Counted from the first letter of the stretch, positions 8,965-18,032 are shown. The stretch is DNA of 64,000 bases from Paenibacillus odorifer (GCF_000758725.1 NZ_CP009428.1:6076001-6140000), one strand, 5' to 3'. Notes: a model not told the origin generated them from the sequence alone. Translations and numbers: made by a program.

Positions 8965-9336
8965 TTATTTCCGCCAAAAAGTTGAACAGTCTGCCTTATC
9001 CAAAATATTAAACTCGATCATTTTTTCAAGTAATGAGAAATCAACTGGACTTTCCCATCGGATGCGTAATAACTGCTTGGTATGATCATAACCTGCCTGC
9101 ACAATTTCATCAGAAAAACGATTAATTCCTGCAATTTCAGGGGCAACCGCCAAATGATGTTTGGATACACTGAAGCCAATAATAAAAGTCTCGTGATCGG
9201 TAAACATAGGCTGATTCCACGCAACTTTTGGCTTTAAATCAGTAAATTTTCCAGCTACCCAAGCCAAAACTTCTTCCATTCTTTCCCGATGTTGCGGGTT
9301 ATCAATCTGCGCTAAATATTCTGCAAATACTTCCAT
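8965..9336 (-). CDS. DUF1801 domain protein (YdhG-like iron chaperone)
   Basis: The 123-residue protein matches the DUF1801/YdhG family: EVFAEYLAQIDNPQHRERMEEVLAW at the start, KVAWNQPMFTDHETFIIGFSVSKHHLAVAP in the middle and LLRIRWESPVDFSLLEKMIEFNI at the end. Members have a frataxin-like fold, and the Bacillus subtilis relative has been linked to iron delivery. That function is transferred from the family and not visible here. It is a single-gene unit closed by a terminator at 8874-8908. Confidence 0.85.
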   Translation of the reverse strand: MEVFAEYLAQIDNPQHRERMEEVLAWVAGKFTDLKPKVAWNQPMFTDHETFIIGFSVSKHHLAVAPEIAGINRFSDEIVQAGYDHTKQLLRIRWESPVDFSLLEKMIEFNILDKADCSTFWRK

Positions 9337-9394
9337 GTCATTCTCTCCTAAAAAAATATTTTCGAATAGTCTATTTGATGTTACGTCATATCAA

Positions 9395-9829
9395 CTACAT
9401 TCTCTTAGCATAATAATTAAACAGGAAGATTCCTAAGGAGATTTGAAAAATAAAAACACCACATAACACAGTGACTACAGTTTGATCTACTCCCATTAAA
9501 CTAAATACAACAGTTAGAGCCATTAGGATGTAAAAGTTAACAATATTAGTTTTCCAACCGGCTTTTTCTCTTATTCTTATTTTCCGTTCATCATTAGCCT
9601 CAATTTTACTCATTCTAACTTTCTCATCATTTTTTACTTTGTTCTGAGGCTTATTAAGCCATAACGAATACACCATATTTCCTACTCCAAGCACTGCAAG
9701 GACTGAACCCACACCAATGAGCAAACCGGAAATTCCTTTTAGCTTCTCGTCGATTAAAATAAATCCACCCATATAAACCATAATAGCACCTGCAATTGTT
9801 AAGAACACCCATTTACTCGCCGTTTTCAT
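9395..9829 (-). CDS. Four-helix membrane protein paired with XRE regulator (DUF2178-like)
   Basis: The 144-residue protein has two N-terminal transmembrane segments (about residues 6-25 and 31-52), a charged cytoplasmic loop containing NDERKIRIREKAG, and two more transmembrane segments at the end. The loop motif is like that in DUF2178-type membrane proteins that often sit next to small XRE regulators. ATG 9829 was chosen because AGGAGCTGGGTA lies just before it. The start overlaps the end of the XRE gene, so the two are translationally coupled. The function is unknown. Confidence 0.75.
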   Translation of the reverse strand: MKTASKWVFLTIAGAIMVYMGGFILIDEKLKGISGLLIGVGSVLAVLGVGNMVYSLWLNKPQNKVKNDEKVRMSKIEANDERKIRIREKAGWKTNIVNFYILMALTVVFSLMGVDQTVVTVLCGVFIFQISLGIFLFNYYAKRM

Positions 9830-10031
9830 TACCCAGCTCCTCCTCGTAAATGAAAATATCTTCAATACTCATTTCAAAAAATCGCGCAATCTTAAATGCA
9901 AGAATGATGGATGGGTTATACCGGCCATTTTCAAGTGAACCAATCGTTTGCCTGGATACTTCCAATTTATCCGCTAGTTCTTCTTGTTTAATACCTTTTT
10001 CTTTTCTAATCTCTTCAAGCCTGTTTTTCAA
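9813..10031 (-). CDS. Small XRE family DNA-binding regulator
   Basis: The 72-residue protein is little more than one helix-turn-helix domain (IKQEELADKLEVSRQTIGSLENGRYNPS), of the kind in which the HTH makes up most of the protein. It starts at a TTG with AGGAGG seven bases upstream. It overlaps the membrane protein gene downstream. A promoter at 10075-10103 is flanked and overlapped by two palindromes that this protein probably binds, giving negative autoregulation. Confidence 0.9.
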   Translation of the reverse strand: MKNRLEEIRKEKGIKQEELADKLEVSRQTIGSLENGRYNPSIILAFKIARFFEMSIEDIFIYEEELGNENGE

Positions 10032-10055
10032 TATCTTACCTCCTGAAGCAATTAT

Positions 10056-10071
10056 GGAAAGTTAACTTTCC
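10056..10071. promoter_or_regulatory. Perfect 16-bp palindromic operator (proximal)
   Basis: GGAAAGTTAACTTTCC is a perfect palindrome covering the predicted transcription start of the XRE gene. A near copy lies 43 bp away (10099-10114), which is close to four helical turns. Confidence 0.7.
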
Positions 10072-10074
10072 GTA

Positions 10075-10103
10075 AGAATAACACATTGAAGTATGTATGT
10101 AAA
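10075..10103 (-). promoter_or_regulatory. Sigma-A promoter of the XRE/membrane protein operon
   Basis: On the minus strand TTTACA (10098-10103) and TATTCT (10075-10080) are 17 bp apart. The -35 box overlaps the distal operator and the predicted start lies in the proximal operator, a layout expected for repression. Confidence 0.7.
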
Positions 10104-10114
10104 GCTAACTTTCC
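10099..10114. promoter_or_regulatory. Near-palindromic operator (distal)
   Basis: GTAAAGCTAACTTTCC matches the perfect palindrome at 10056-10071 at 14 of 16 positions and overlaps the -35 box. Confidence 0.6.
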
Positions 10115-10208
10115 ATCAGCTGAAATTGATTGCAATTTAACCCGTGATCTTTATTGGTGTAATGATTTAGGGCACGCCTTGTTGATACTACATCTGTAGA
10201 ATTGGGCA

Positions 10209-10256
10209 TGAAAAAACGCCACCCGCTAACTCCCTAATAGGAGTACGGGGTGACGT
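10209..10256 (-). terminator. Terminator-like hairpin
   Basis: On the minus strand AACGTCACCCCGTACTCC pairs imperfectly with GGGAGTTAGCGGGTGGCGTT around a TATTA loop and is followed by TTTTTTC. It is the second hairpin downstream of the DUF2199 gene. The rest of 10115-10344 shows no gene. Confidence 0.6.
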
Positions 10257-10344
10257 TGAGTGTTTTACGGGCGAAAACTTATGAAAGAAAAGTTCAGTTA
10301 GCTTAGCCTGCCTCAAGAATATACCCTCCGAAAGTTTGCCTTTT

Positions 10345-10385
10345 TAATAAAAAAGTCCCGATGATTATTCACATCATCGGGACTA
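10345..10385 (-). terminator. Rho-independent terminator
   Basis: An 11-bp perfect stem, GTCCCGATGAT with ATCATCGGGAC, is followed on the minus strand by TTTTTTATT. It closes the DUF2199 gene. Confidence 0.85.
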
Positions 10386-10501
10386 ACGTGTCATTGTCAG
10401 CAGAAAATAAAGTCTTAGACTTAGCAGACCAAGGAGAGCGGCGTAGATATGATTTAGTAATCTGCCGGCAGCTTCTTCGACTATACTTTCAAATTCTTCT
10501 C

Positions 10502-10990
10502 TTACTGACTATGATTTATTAAATGAGCAATTTCTTTAACTCTCTCCATTGTAATTCCTTCTCTTTGTTCAACTGCAAGTTGATGATTCGTTTGTTCTAA
10601 TTCTATTAACGGAACAGCACCAACCTCTTGTGTATGCACCATTGTCTTTAACGATAATGTAGTTATTGGATATATTGAAAGTTCAGTCGATAACCAACCA
10701 AAATAAGGTTCTTCCGTCTCCCTTCCTTCTACGTGCAATAATTCATTAGACTTCAGAAAGTTTTCTTCACTAAGAGAAACCCACACACTCCATATAAATT
10801 TCTCTTTGCTATCAATTATTGGTATTTCAATATGTCCTCTAATAAAGAAATGCTGTTCATCAATTACACAAAAATCTCTAATTAATTCTGTTCTTTTCTC
10901 TTCTGGTACAGTGTAAAAATAATATGGTGCTTCACTTCCGTAACATAAAGGAAGTTCACTTAATTCGTTGTTACAGTGAGGGCATTTCAT
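10502..10990 (-). CDS. DUF2199 domain protein
   Basis: The 162-residue protein begins with a CxxC motif (MKCPHCNNELSELP), followed by the body typical of DUF2199 proteins (FFIRGHIEIPI, FIWSVWVSLSEENF, PYFGWLSTELSIYP, HQLAVEQREGIT). It is probably cytoplasmic and may bind a metal through the cysteines, but no function is known. It is a single-gene unit with two hairpins downstream. Confidence 0.85.
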   Translation of the reverse strand: MKCPHCNNELSELPLCYGSEAPYYFYTVPEEKRTELIRDFCVIDEQHFFIRGHIEIPIIDSKEKFIWSVWVSLSEENFLKSNELLHVEGRETEEPYFGWLSTELSIYPITTLSLKTMVHTQEVGAVPLIELEQTNHQLAVEQREGITMERVKEIAHLINHSQ

Positions 10991-11224
10991 GTTTTCTGCT
11001 CCTTATAGTTTCTCGCCGATTTCTTATAACGTCTTATTTGGGAACTTTGTGATAATTCCATCTGTTGAGTATTCGCGAAATTACTTAGTTATCCTGCCCT
11101 TTACTTCTATAAAAAGGGCAACTCTGATCGGCTGAAAAACTGTCCAAGAATCCCTGTCACATTTTTGGGTGTCTGAAGCGTTATATATATATTAATGCAA
11201 TCAGGATGTAGGGAGACTTAAACA

Positions 11225-12427
11225 TTGAAACTAAACAAACTAAAACTAAAAAAATATTATATCCTCGTAATTTTATCGCTAATGGTCTGCTTGTCTGCTC
11301 TTCTTACGTATAAAACTATGTCTAAGCTGGAAATCACCAGTGTTGACGGATACAAGATCACAACAGATGCCTATGTTCTGAATCCGGATCATGAATTTAT
11401 GCTTGCTAAAGACGTAGCTGAGCAGGTTCTTAATGCCCGTATCGGCTGGGAGAAGCAGACTCCACTTCCCGAGGGCATTTACTACAAAGATCAGGTGGCG
11501 GTACTCATGTACCATCATCTCACAGAAGAATCGTTATCGCTTTATCCCGGTGTATTATCCGCAGAACAGTTTGATGAACAAATGCGGCTGCTGGAGCAGG
11601 AGGGCTTTCAGGTCATTACGATGGAGCAATACCGGCAGTTTATGCTGGAGAATGCTCCGGTTCCCGATAATGCAGTTCTGCTGACTTTTGATGATGGTTA
11701 TGAGAGCTTTTATAAGCTGGCGTTTCCTATTCTGCAAAAGCATGGTTACACCGCAATTAACTTCATCATTGTTTCTGATGTTGATAACCCGGATGGGCGG
11801 AAGGTACCAAAACTGACCTGGGAGCAGATGAGGGAGATGAAACGTGCCGGAATGGGCTTCTATAATCATACGTACAATCTGCATTATTATGGCATTGTCG
11901 ATGCAGAAGGAGGTACCCGTCCGTCGGCGAGTGCCTTGCTGTACATTGATGATGAGAACCGCAATGAGCTAAATGAAGAATACTACAGAAGGGTAACCGG
12001 GGACCTGGCTCTGGCGGAACGCAGGCTAAAGGAAGAGCTAGGCAATACGGATTCAGCTATTGCTTTTCCCTACGGTTCCTATAATGAAAAGCTGCTGGAT
12101 GCAAGCGATTCACTCGGAATCAAATTGAAATTCAATACCCGGGAGGGCTTAAGCTCCAGAACGAATCTGAACGCACCGCGGATTAACGAAGGGGACGAAA
12201 CCCTCACCGCGGCTTTATCCATAGAACAGCTGAAGCATACTGAGCCGCTGATGGAGTTGACTGTGAATTCCAGAAAGGTCCCTCTTATCGGGACTCAGCC
12301 GCAGTTGAGGAATGGAAAATTGATGGTTCCGTTAGGCCCGCTAAGCAGATCACTGGGGATAGAGATGCATTACGACCACCGCAGCCGGACATTGAAACTG
12401 ACACACAGCAGCTTGAACAAGGCTTGA
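11225..12427 (+). CDS. Membrane-anchored polysaccharide deacetylase with copper amine oxidase-like domain
   Basis: The 400-residue protein has one N-terminal transmembrane segment (about residues 11-29), then a carbohydrate esterase 4 domain. AVLMYHHL, LLTFDDGYESF (catalytic Asp and metal-binding Asp), FYNHTYNLHYY and AFPYGSYNEKL are visible. After that comes a short C-terminal copper amine oxidase N-like domain (VNSRKVPLIGTQPQLRNGKL, then VPLGPLSRSLGIEMHYDHRSR), a module common on Paenibacillus surface proteins. It probably removes acetyl groups from peptidoglycan or another surface polymer. It starts at a TTG with GGGAG about ten bases upstream. Confidence 0.9.
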   Translation: MKLNKLKLKKYYILVILSLMVCLSALLTYKTMSKLEITSVDGYKITTDAYVLNPDHEFMLAKDVAEQVLNARIGWEKQTPLPEGIYYKDQVAVLMYHHLTEESLSLYPGVLSAEQFDEQMRLLEQEGFQVITMEQYRQFMLENAPVPDNAVLLTFDDGYESFYKLAFPILQKHGYTAINFIIVSDVDNPDGRKVPKLTWEQMREMKRAGMGFYNHTYNLHYYGIVDAEGGTRPSASALLYIDDENRNELNEEYYRRVTGDLALAERRLKEELGNTDSAIAFPYGSYNEKLLDASDSLGIKLKFNTREGLSSRTNLNAPRINEGDETLTAALSIEQLKHTEPLMELTVNSRKVPLIGTQPQLRNGKLMVPLGPLSRSLGIEMHYDHRSRTLKLTHSSLNKA

Positions 12428-12446
12428 GTGATAACTCAAATTTTGT
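12423..12446 (+). terminator. Weak terminator overlapping the deacetylase stop codon
   Basis: TTGAGT-GATA-ACTCAA is followed by ATTTTGT and overlaps the stop codon. The short stem makes it only a candidate. Confidence 0.35.
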
Positions 12447-12603
12447 ACCATAGATATCAGAGGGAATACGAACGGTATCAAGCGAGTGATAATCGGACGC
12501 ATGGAGGACTCTTTTACCCACGTGGCTGAAATCGTCAGATTCATAAAAAATAAGTATTAGACTGCCGCTGTTATTGTTCAATTATCGTGACCCGTTAGTT
12601 TAA

Positions 12604-13008
12604 TCATATCAACTCTGAGATAAACATTGGTGTAGCTCCATCCTCTGTATTAAAGCCAAATTTATTATAGAAATCCACTGCATGCGGATAAGAAATTAAT
12701 ACTTTGGTTTTACACCCTTTATATCTATCAAGCATTATATTCATCATTTCCTTTCCTATACCTATACTCTGATAACTCGGATTAATAAGCATATAATGAA
12801 AATATACCGTTAAAACACCATCTGACAAAGCATTTATTAAACCGACAAGCTTTCCTCCTTCCCAAGCGGTAACAATTGAATGAGACCCTCCGATTGCTTG
12901 TAAAAGCTCGTTTGGATACTTGCCAGACTCCCATTCTACCGAAAGAAATAACTCTTGGAGTGCATCCTTAGTGATATCCTCTTTGCTTGAAGCGTAATAA
13001 ATACTCAC
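12604..13008 (-). CDS. GNAT family N-acetyltransferase
   Basis: The 134-residue protein has the GNAT core: beta strands in SIVTAWEGGKLVGLINAL, the acetyl-CoA pyrophosphate loop in YQSIGIGKEMMNIML, and the end motif AVDFYNKFGFNTED. It transfers an acetyl group from acetyl-CoA to an unknown amine. It starts at GTG 13008 with AAGG and AGGGG upstream. It is a single-gene unit in the AT-rich accessory stretch. Confidence 0.9.
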   Translation of the reverse strand: MSIYYASSKEDITKDALQELFLSVEWESGKYPNELLQAIGGSHSIVTAWEGGKLVGLINALSDGVLTVYFHYMLINPSYQSIGIGKEMMNIMLDRYKGCKTKVLISYPHAVDFYNKFGFNTEDGATPMFISELI

Positions 13009-13401
13009 CCCTATACCTTCCTTTCATAAAACTAACTACGGCACAGCATCTGTTTTAAACTCCCATATTTCGATGGTTTTGCAATCCTTACGAAGCCATA
13101 AAATAATACCAACAAAGAAATTTCGGATTTATCAAAGTGAATAATCACTTTATTTACCTCAATATACTATTAAAAATATGTATAGAAAATGGATTAACTG
13201 AAGTGGAATTTGTATTTATTCACATTAGAGAATTCATGATAATACTTTTTTCACTTAAGCATACAAATCCTAAGAGGCATATAGTGTTAATCTGCCAGTT
13301 AGCTAAATAGATAACATTGAACAATAGTTAAATATTTAGCTAATCGGCGAAGTATAACGTTCTTGTCCTCAGCCTGGGGCAAGAAACGTGATTGCTTAAT
13401 C
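13009..13401. other. AT-rich intergenic stretch without a visible gene
   Basis: I see no supported coding region. At 13292-13304 lies CTGCCAGTTAGCT, which recurs at 15558-15570. At 13352-13390 an imperfect hairpin (ACGTTCTTG ... CAAGAAACGT) can form. Confidence 0.5.
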
Positions 13402-13428
13402 AAAAAAAAGCCGCTAAATTAGCGACTT
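13402..13428 (-). terminator. Rho-independent terminator of the MerR gene
   Basis: AGTCGCTAA pairs with TTAGCGGCT and is followed on the minus strand by eight T residues. Confidence 0.8.
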
Positions 13429-13433
13429 TTAAT

Positions 13434-14228
13434 CTAACATGTGCTTTTCTTAATGAACAGTTGTATCTGATAATCCCACTGCAATATTCCAGTCACAATA
13501 ATGTTATGAAGAACAAAATCTGGACACACATCGTATTCCGTCTTTGCCCTTTCAAGTAAATTTTGTAATACAGCATTCTTATTCTCTTCGGTACAGTTTG
13601 CACACAGATAGTCCCCTTCTGGTAGCACAGTTAACCCCTCTAAAGACGGATATTTCAAGCAAACAGCAAATAACCGTGTTATTCCTTCAGTCGTAAACAT
13701 TCCCGCCATATCTTCAAACAGAAATTGTGAATGCAGAGAAGTCTCAATTTGTTGATAGAAATGTCTGTGATAGTCCCATAAATTCTTAAGTGTGGGGCTT
13801 TCCATTTTATTCGAAAACATAATTACCCTTTCCTCTATGTGTCTGACAAAGTAATTTTCACTTTGACTATAATCGTTGTGGAACTTATTTTCATAATGTA
13901 GATAGGCACGTTTAATTTTCGATTTTGCATACTGCAGACGAGCAATTTTATCGTCTGCTCTTTTTTCTGCCTGTTTTAGAAAATCAATTACTTTAGAGAG
14001 ATCATTCTGCTGCAATATATCTTTAATATCCATTAAAGTAAGATCCATTGCTTTGAGCAGTTCAATGGTTTGCAGCTTTACGAGCTCCTGCTCGGAATAG
14101 TATCGATATCCCGACAATTCATCTTTATGGCATGGCTTGACTAACCCAATACGATCATAGTGCCGCAAGGTCTCACTGGTCATCTCTACGATTTCTGCTG
14201 CTTGCTTAATTGTAAAATAGTTGTTCAT
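13434..14228 (-). CDS. MerR family transcriptional regulator
   Basis: The 264-residue protein has an N-terminal MerR winged helix (YFTIKQAAEIVEMTSETLRHYDRIGLVKPC, then GYRYYSEQELVKLQ), a coiled-coil dimerisation helix (about residues 85-120) and a C-terminal ligand domain unknown to me. The frame stays open upstream to 14363, but ATG 14228 has AGAGGGT before it and begins directly at the DNA-binding domain. It is divergent from the DUF4097 lipoprotein gene and probably controls it. Confidence 0.9.
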   Translation of the reverse strand: MNNYFTIKQAAEIVEMTSETLRHYDRIGLVKPCHKDELSGYRYYSEQELVKLQTIELLKAMDLTLMDIKDILQQNDLSKVIDFLKQAEKRADDKIARLQYAKSKIKRAYLHYENKFHNDYSQSENYFVRHIEERVIMFSNKMESPTLKNLWDYHRHFYQQIETSLHSQFLFEDMAGMFTTEGITRLFAVCLKYPSLEGLTVLPEGDYLCANCTEENKNAVLQNLLERAKTEYDVCPDFVLHNIIVTGILQWDYQIQLFIKKSTC

Positions 14229-14484
14229 ATCTACCCTCTTGACCTTTTTGTAACACAAAAGTTTATGATGATTAAAACATATGCGACTGATAAACGCAAC
14301 GAAATACAAAAATGATCCGATCCAACTCTTGCAACATATTTGGGTAGACTTTTTCAAGATCATTATGTTTAGCTCTAATGCTTAGTTGCATATCGCAATT
14401 TTTTTTGCAGAGCAGCTTAGGATTGGTATTCGTAGGACTGGCTATATTAAAAAGAAAAATGATTTAACAAAGGAGCATTTTATA

Positions 14485-15159
14485 ATGAAAAGTACTGCAA
14501 AAAAATTACTAACTACTATAGGCATATTGGTGACACTATTGATATCATTGGCAGGATGCTCCTCCCACTCCACTTCCATGGAGGAAAAAAATTACATCAT
14601 CCCTGCCCAAAAGATTGATACCTTAACAATTGATGTAAAGGACAAAAAAATAACTATCCTCCAATCTAAAGATGAACAAATTCATATTGTTTACTATGAA
14701 AGTGAGAAAGATTTTTACAAGATTGATCTATCTGATGATAAAGAACTATCAATGGTAAGTGACAGTAATAAGGAATGGAATGACTATATCGGAGGAAAAG
14801 GCTCGCAAGTAACCAGAACTATTCAGGTATGGATACCTGATGCAACTTTAAAAAATTTGACTTTAAAAACATCAAATGAAAGTATTGTATTACCAACAAT
14901 CGCGTTTTTGGGGACAGTGGAAGTAAACATAAATAACGGAAATATCCAACTGGACAAATTGAATGCAGGGACGGCTATAACCCTTGAAACAAAAAACGGA
15001 AATATTAGCGGTTCAATTCTAGGGTCATATGATGATTTCGCGATCTTAAGCAAGGTAAAGAAAGGAGATAGCAATTTGCCTGCCAATAAAGAGAATGGTT
15101 CAAAAAAATTATCTGCTTATACAAATAACGGCGATATTACCTTACAATTTTCTGAGTAG
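14485..15159 (+). CDS. DUF4097 family lipoprotein
   Basis: The 224-residue protein has a type II signal peptide (MKSTAKKLL ... ISLAGC) and then a repeated beta-strand body (LTIDVKDKKITILQS, LKTSNESIVLP, NINNGNIQLDKL, ETKNGNISGSI, YTNNGDITLQF) typical of DUF4097, which is predicted to form a beta helix. It would be anchored outside the membrane. Its function is unknown; relatives often sit next to stress sensors. ATG 14485 was chosen for its AAGGAG site. It is divergent from a MerR regulator. Confidence 0.85.
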   Translation: MKSTAKKLLTTIGILVTLLISLAGCSSHSTSMEEKNYIIPAQKIDTLTIDVKDKKITILQSKDEQIHIVYYESEKDFYKIDLSDDKELSMVSDSNKEWNDYIGGKGSQVTRTIQVWIPDATLKNLTLKTSNESIVLPTIAFLGTVEVNINNGNIQLDKLNAGTAITLETKNGNISGSILGSYDDFAILSKVKKGDSNLPANKENGSKKLSAYTNNGDITLQFSE

Positions 15160-15638
15160 CCAGTAGTTAAATATTAGCTCGTATGAAGTCAGATACAATA
15201 TTGAAAGGGATAACCCCTGTTTCACTTTTGAAACTTCTGGTCGTACCTCTTCGACTATTCCACCGGCCTATGACCGATACAATATCCCTCCCTCTTGTAA
15301 TGGAAAATCACCTTGATAAAGTTGTTAATCCGACCCGTAAATCGATTATCTTATGATGTACCCGAGGGCCAAAATTAAGCTTGATCGTGAATTCCATCAA
15401 AATAAGGTATAAGCCGCATTACAGCGGCTTATACCTTCTCATGATTTTGTTTGACTGTTTTGAACCATCCTTTGGAAATGAATGTATCCGATGCATATAA
15501 AAAGTACTACTATCGATATAATTAAAATAATACCGTATATTGAATATTTAAACTTTCCTGCCAGTTAGCTTAATGAAGCATCGTCAGTCTAATACTTTAT
15601 TTTCTTTTGACAACAACTGTACTTTTATATCACCAAAC
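15160..15638. other. Intergenic stretch between DUF4097 gene and glmS
   Basis: I see no supported gene. It contains the terminator at 15404-15437 and the recurring CTGCCAGTTAGCT at 15558-15570. Confidence 0.5.
15404..15437. terminator. Strong hairpin, probable terminator of glmS
   Basis: A perfect 14-bp stem (AAGGTATAAGCCGC with GCGGCTTATACCTT) has a 6-base loop. On the minus strand it is followed by ATTTTG, so it probably ends the glmS transcript. On the plus strand the T-rich tract is weaker. Confidence 0.65.
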
Positions 15639-17471
15639 CTACTCCACAGTAACACTCTTCGCCAAGTTACGTGGTTTATCCACATCATGACCCAGCGCAA
15701 GAGAAGCATAATAAGACAATAATTGCAGAGGCACTACGGACAAAGCTGCTGTCAGCATTGGAAGTGTCTTTGGAATCACGAACACTTGATCAACTGATCT
15801 AAGCAGGTCAGTCAAATGCTCTTGGTGAGTGATTGCCAGCACGTCTGCGCCACGAGCTTTCACTTCTTTGATGTTGCTGACGGTCTTCTCAAGTACAGCT
15901 TCCTGAGTTGCCAGGGCAATAACTGGAACACCTTCTTCGATCAGAGCCAATGTACCGTGTTTCAATTCACCTGCAGCATAAGCTTCGGAGTGAATATAAG
16001 AGATTTCTTTCAGCTTCAAAGATCCTTCTTGAGCAACAGCGTAGTCTACGCCGCGGCCGATGAAGAACAAGTTTTTGTGCTCAGAAATTTGTTCAGCATA
16101 ACCTTTGATCGCTTCTTTTTGAGCTAGGATCTCTTCCACTTGCTCTGGCAGAGATTGCATAGCTGCAAGAATCTTAGTAACTTGTGCTTCGGTTTGTGTT
16201 CCACGAACTTCAGCCAAGTAAAGGGCAAACAATCCAAATGCGATCAATTGTGAAGTGTAAGCTTTGGTCGAAGCTACTGCAATTTCCGGACCCGCCAAGG
16301 TTACCAACACATCGTTCGCTTCCCGAGCAATAGAGCTGCCCACTACGTTAGTGATCGCCAATACATGTGCACCGTTAGCTTGAGCTTCACGCAGAGCTGC
16401 CAAAGTATCTGCAGTCTCACCGGATTGGCTGACTACGATAACCAACGTTTCTGGAGTCACGATTGGTGAACGATAACGATATTCCGAAGCAATATCATTC
16501 TCAACCGGAATACGAACCAAAGATTCGATCATAGTACGTCCTACCACACCTGCGTTATATGCTGTTCCGCAAGCAACGACTTGAATGTTACGGATGTTCT
16601 TGATTTGTTCTTCAGTCATGTTCAGTTCAGGCAATACAACCTTGTTGCCTTCCGCATTGATGCGACCACGCATTGTGTCGCGGTAAGCCTTAGGTTGCTC
16701 GTGTATTTCTTTCAGCATGAAATGCTCGTAACCGCCTTTTTCTGCGGTAACTGCATCCCAATCGACAGTAATCATTTCCCGAGAAATAAAATTGCCTTCA
16801 ATCGTCATCAATTCGACAGCATCTCTTGTCAGCACAGCCATTTCGCCGTCATTCAAAATATATACGTTACGGGTATATTCAAGCAGTGCAGGAATATCTG
16901 ACCCGATAAAGTTTTCTCCTTCGCCAAGACCGATAATGAGCGGGCTAGCTTGACGCACAGCCACCAGTTTATCTGGTTCATATTCAGTCAGGACGCCTAA
17001 TGCAAACGCACCGCGCATGAACGTAATCGCTTTTTGTACAGCCTTCACGATATCCCCGTCATATTCGCGAGCAATAAGATGTGAAATAACTTCTGTATCT
17101 GTTTCAGAGACAAAGTGGCATCCGCCAGCGATCAGCTCTTCTTTCAGATCCAGATAGTTTTCGACAATACCGTTGTGAACTACCGAGAACTTCATGCTGT
17201 TATCCGTATGTGGATGTGAGTTCTCATCGGATGGTTTACCGTGAGTCGCCCAGCGTGTGTGTCCGATACCTGCGCTACCTGCCAGCGGGCTGTCTTGGAG
17301 CTTCGACTGCAGATTCGCCAAACGGCCTTGAGCTTTCACTACTTGCAGTCCTTCTTGGGTAAATACAGCAATACCAGCGGAATCATATCCACGATATTCC
17401 AATTTCTTCAAGCCCTCAACCAAGATCCCCTGCGAATTCTGATTACCAATATATCCTACAATACCACACAT
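15639..17471 (-). CDS. glmS: Glutamine-fructose-6-phosphate aminotransferase (isomerizing)
   Basis: Makes glucosamine-6-phosphate from fructose-6-phosphate and glutamine, the first step towards UDP-GlcNAc for the cell wall. The 610-residue protein starts MCGIVGYIG, with Cys2 as N-terminal nucleophile of the glutaminase domain. It contains HTRWATHGKPSDENSHPH, then two sugar isomerase domains (VACGTAYNAG, VVSQSGETADT, STKAYTSQ), and ends DKPRNLAKSVTVE. The frame is open upstream to 17555, but only ATG 17471, with GGGGGAAA before it, exposes the cysteine. The mRNA leader carries a glmS ribozyme, so the product glucosamine-6-phosphate triggers cleavage of its own message. Confidence 0.98.
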   Translation of the reverse strand: MCGIVGYIGNQNSQGILVEGLKKLEYRGYDSAGIAVFTQEGLQVVKAQGRLANLQSKLQDSPLAGSAGIGHTRWATHGKPSDENSHPHTDNSMKFSVVHNGIVENYLDLKEELIAGGCHFVSETDTEVISHLIAREYDGDIVKAVQKAITFMRGAFALGVLTEYEPDKLVAVRQASPLIIGLGEGENFIGSDIPALLEYTRNVYILNDGEMAVLTRDAVELMTIEGNFISREMITVDWDAVTAEKGGYEHFMLKEIHEQPKAYRDTMRGRINAEGNKVVLPELNMTEEQIKNIRNIQVVACGTAYNAGVVGRTMIESLVRIPVENDIASEYRYRSPIVTPETLVIVVSQSGETADTLAALREAQANGAHVLAITNVVGSSIAREANDVLVTLAGPEIAVASTKAYTSQLIAFGLFALYLAEVRGTQTEAQVTKILAAMQSLPEQVEEILAQKEAIKGYAEQISEHKNLFFIGRGVDYAVAQEGSLKLKEISYIHSEAYAAGELKHGTLALIEEGVPVIALATQEAVLEKTVSNIKEVKARGADVLAITHQEHLTDLLRSVDQVFVIPKTLPMLTAALSVVPLQLLSYYASLALGHDVDKPRNLAKSVTVE

Positions 17472-17714
17472 TATAATTTCCCCCGTCCGAGTTATCGTAA
17501 TGTGGCGGCATAAGGAAAGAAACGTGCCGTGCGGCATGTTTTTGAGAAAAAGCAAATATTCTGTTGTATTTTAGGATCAACAAAATAAACTGTCACTTAC
17601 ATTCTAATGTTCATGAAATGCACAGCCTTCTCCTCTGCCGTGGCAGAAATAACGTGTTTCCTTCTGATGCGCGCACACATGAATAATATAATTTGTTGCA
17701 CCCATGAAAACGTT

Positions 17715-17910
17715 GTGTGAAAGGTCGCCCTTTCATTTTCCGTATCCATTTACGGCTCTGGTGCATCACCGGGAGGTCCCCGCCGAACATTTCGAACACC
17801 TCCACCTCGTCAGCTTACGTCTGCCGTGATCCGTTCAAGCCATAGCCTACATAACAAGTAAGCAGCTTTCCCTTCTCCCCCGCGCTAGACCAAGCTCTGG
17901 CGCTTGCTAT
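17715..17910 (-). ncRNA. glmS ribozyme/riboswitch
   Basis: The minus strand reads AGCGCCAGAGCUUGG, then GACGAGGUGGAGG, UUCGGCGGGGACCUCCC and finally AAAGGGCGACCUUU. This matches the conserved segments of glmS ribozymes in the right order. Self-cleavage is expected between A at 17904 and G at 17903. The element lies upstream of glmS and about 47 bases downstream of the predicted transcription start. The small frame that can be read across it is not a gene. Confidence 0.93.
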
Positions 17911-17957
17911 TGCTAACCTCACAATCCCCGCTTTCCTTCTAGAATGACACTTAATCT

Positions 17958-17986
17958 ATTATATGCACCTTGTAGTACTTTGGCAA
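17958..17986 (-). promoter_or_regulatory. Sigma-A promoter of glmS
   Basis: TTGCCA (17981-17986) and TATAAT (17958-17963) are 17 bp apart on the minus strand, directly upstream of the ribozyme. Confidence 0.85.
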
Positions 17987-18032
17987 TGGCGCACCAACCT
18001 AAATTTTACAAAACCAGTTCAAACGATCCAAT

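Noticed and set aside
13330..13400. Integron attC-like site
   Set aside because: An imperfect hairpin is present, but the core motifs GTTRRRY and RYYYAAC are not found at the right places, and no integrase is seen.
17611..17805. 64-codon open frame upstream of glmS
   Set aside because: It reads across conserved segments of the glmS ribozyme, has no ribosome binding site, and its codons follow RNA structure instead of protein constraints.
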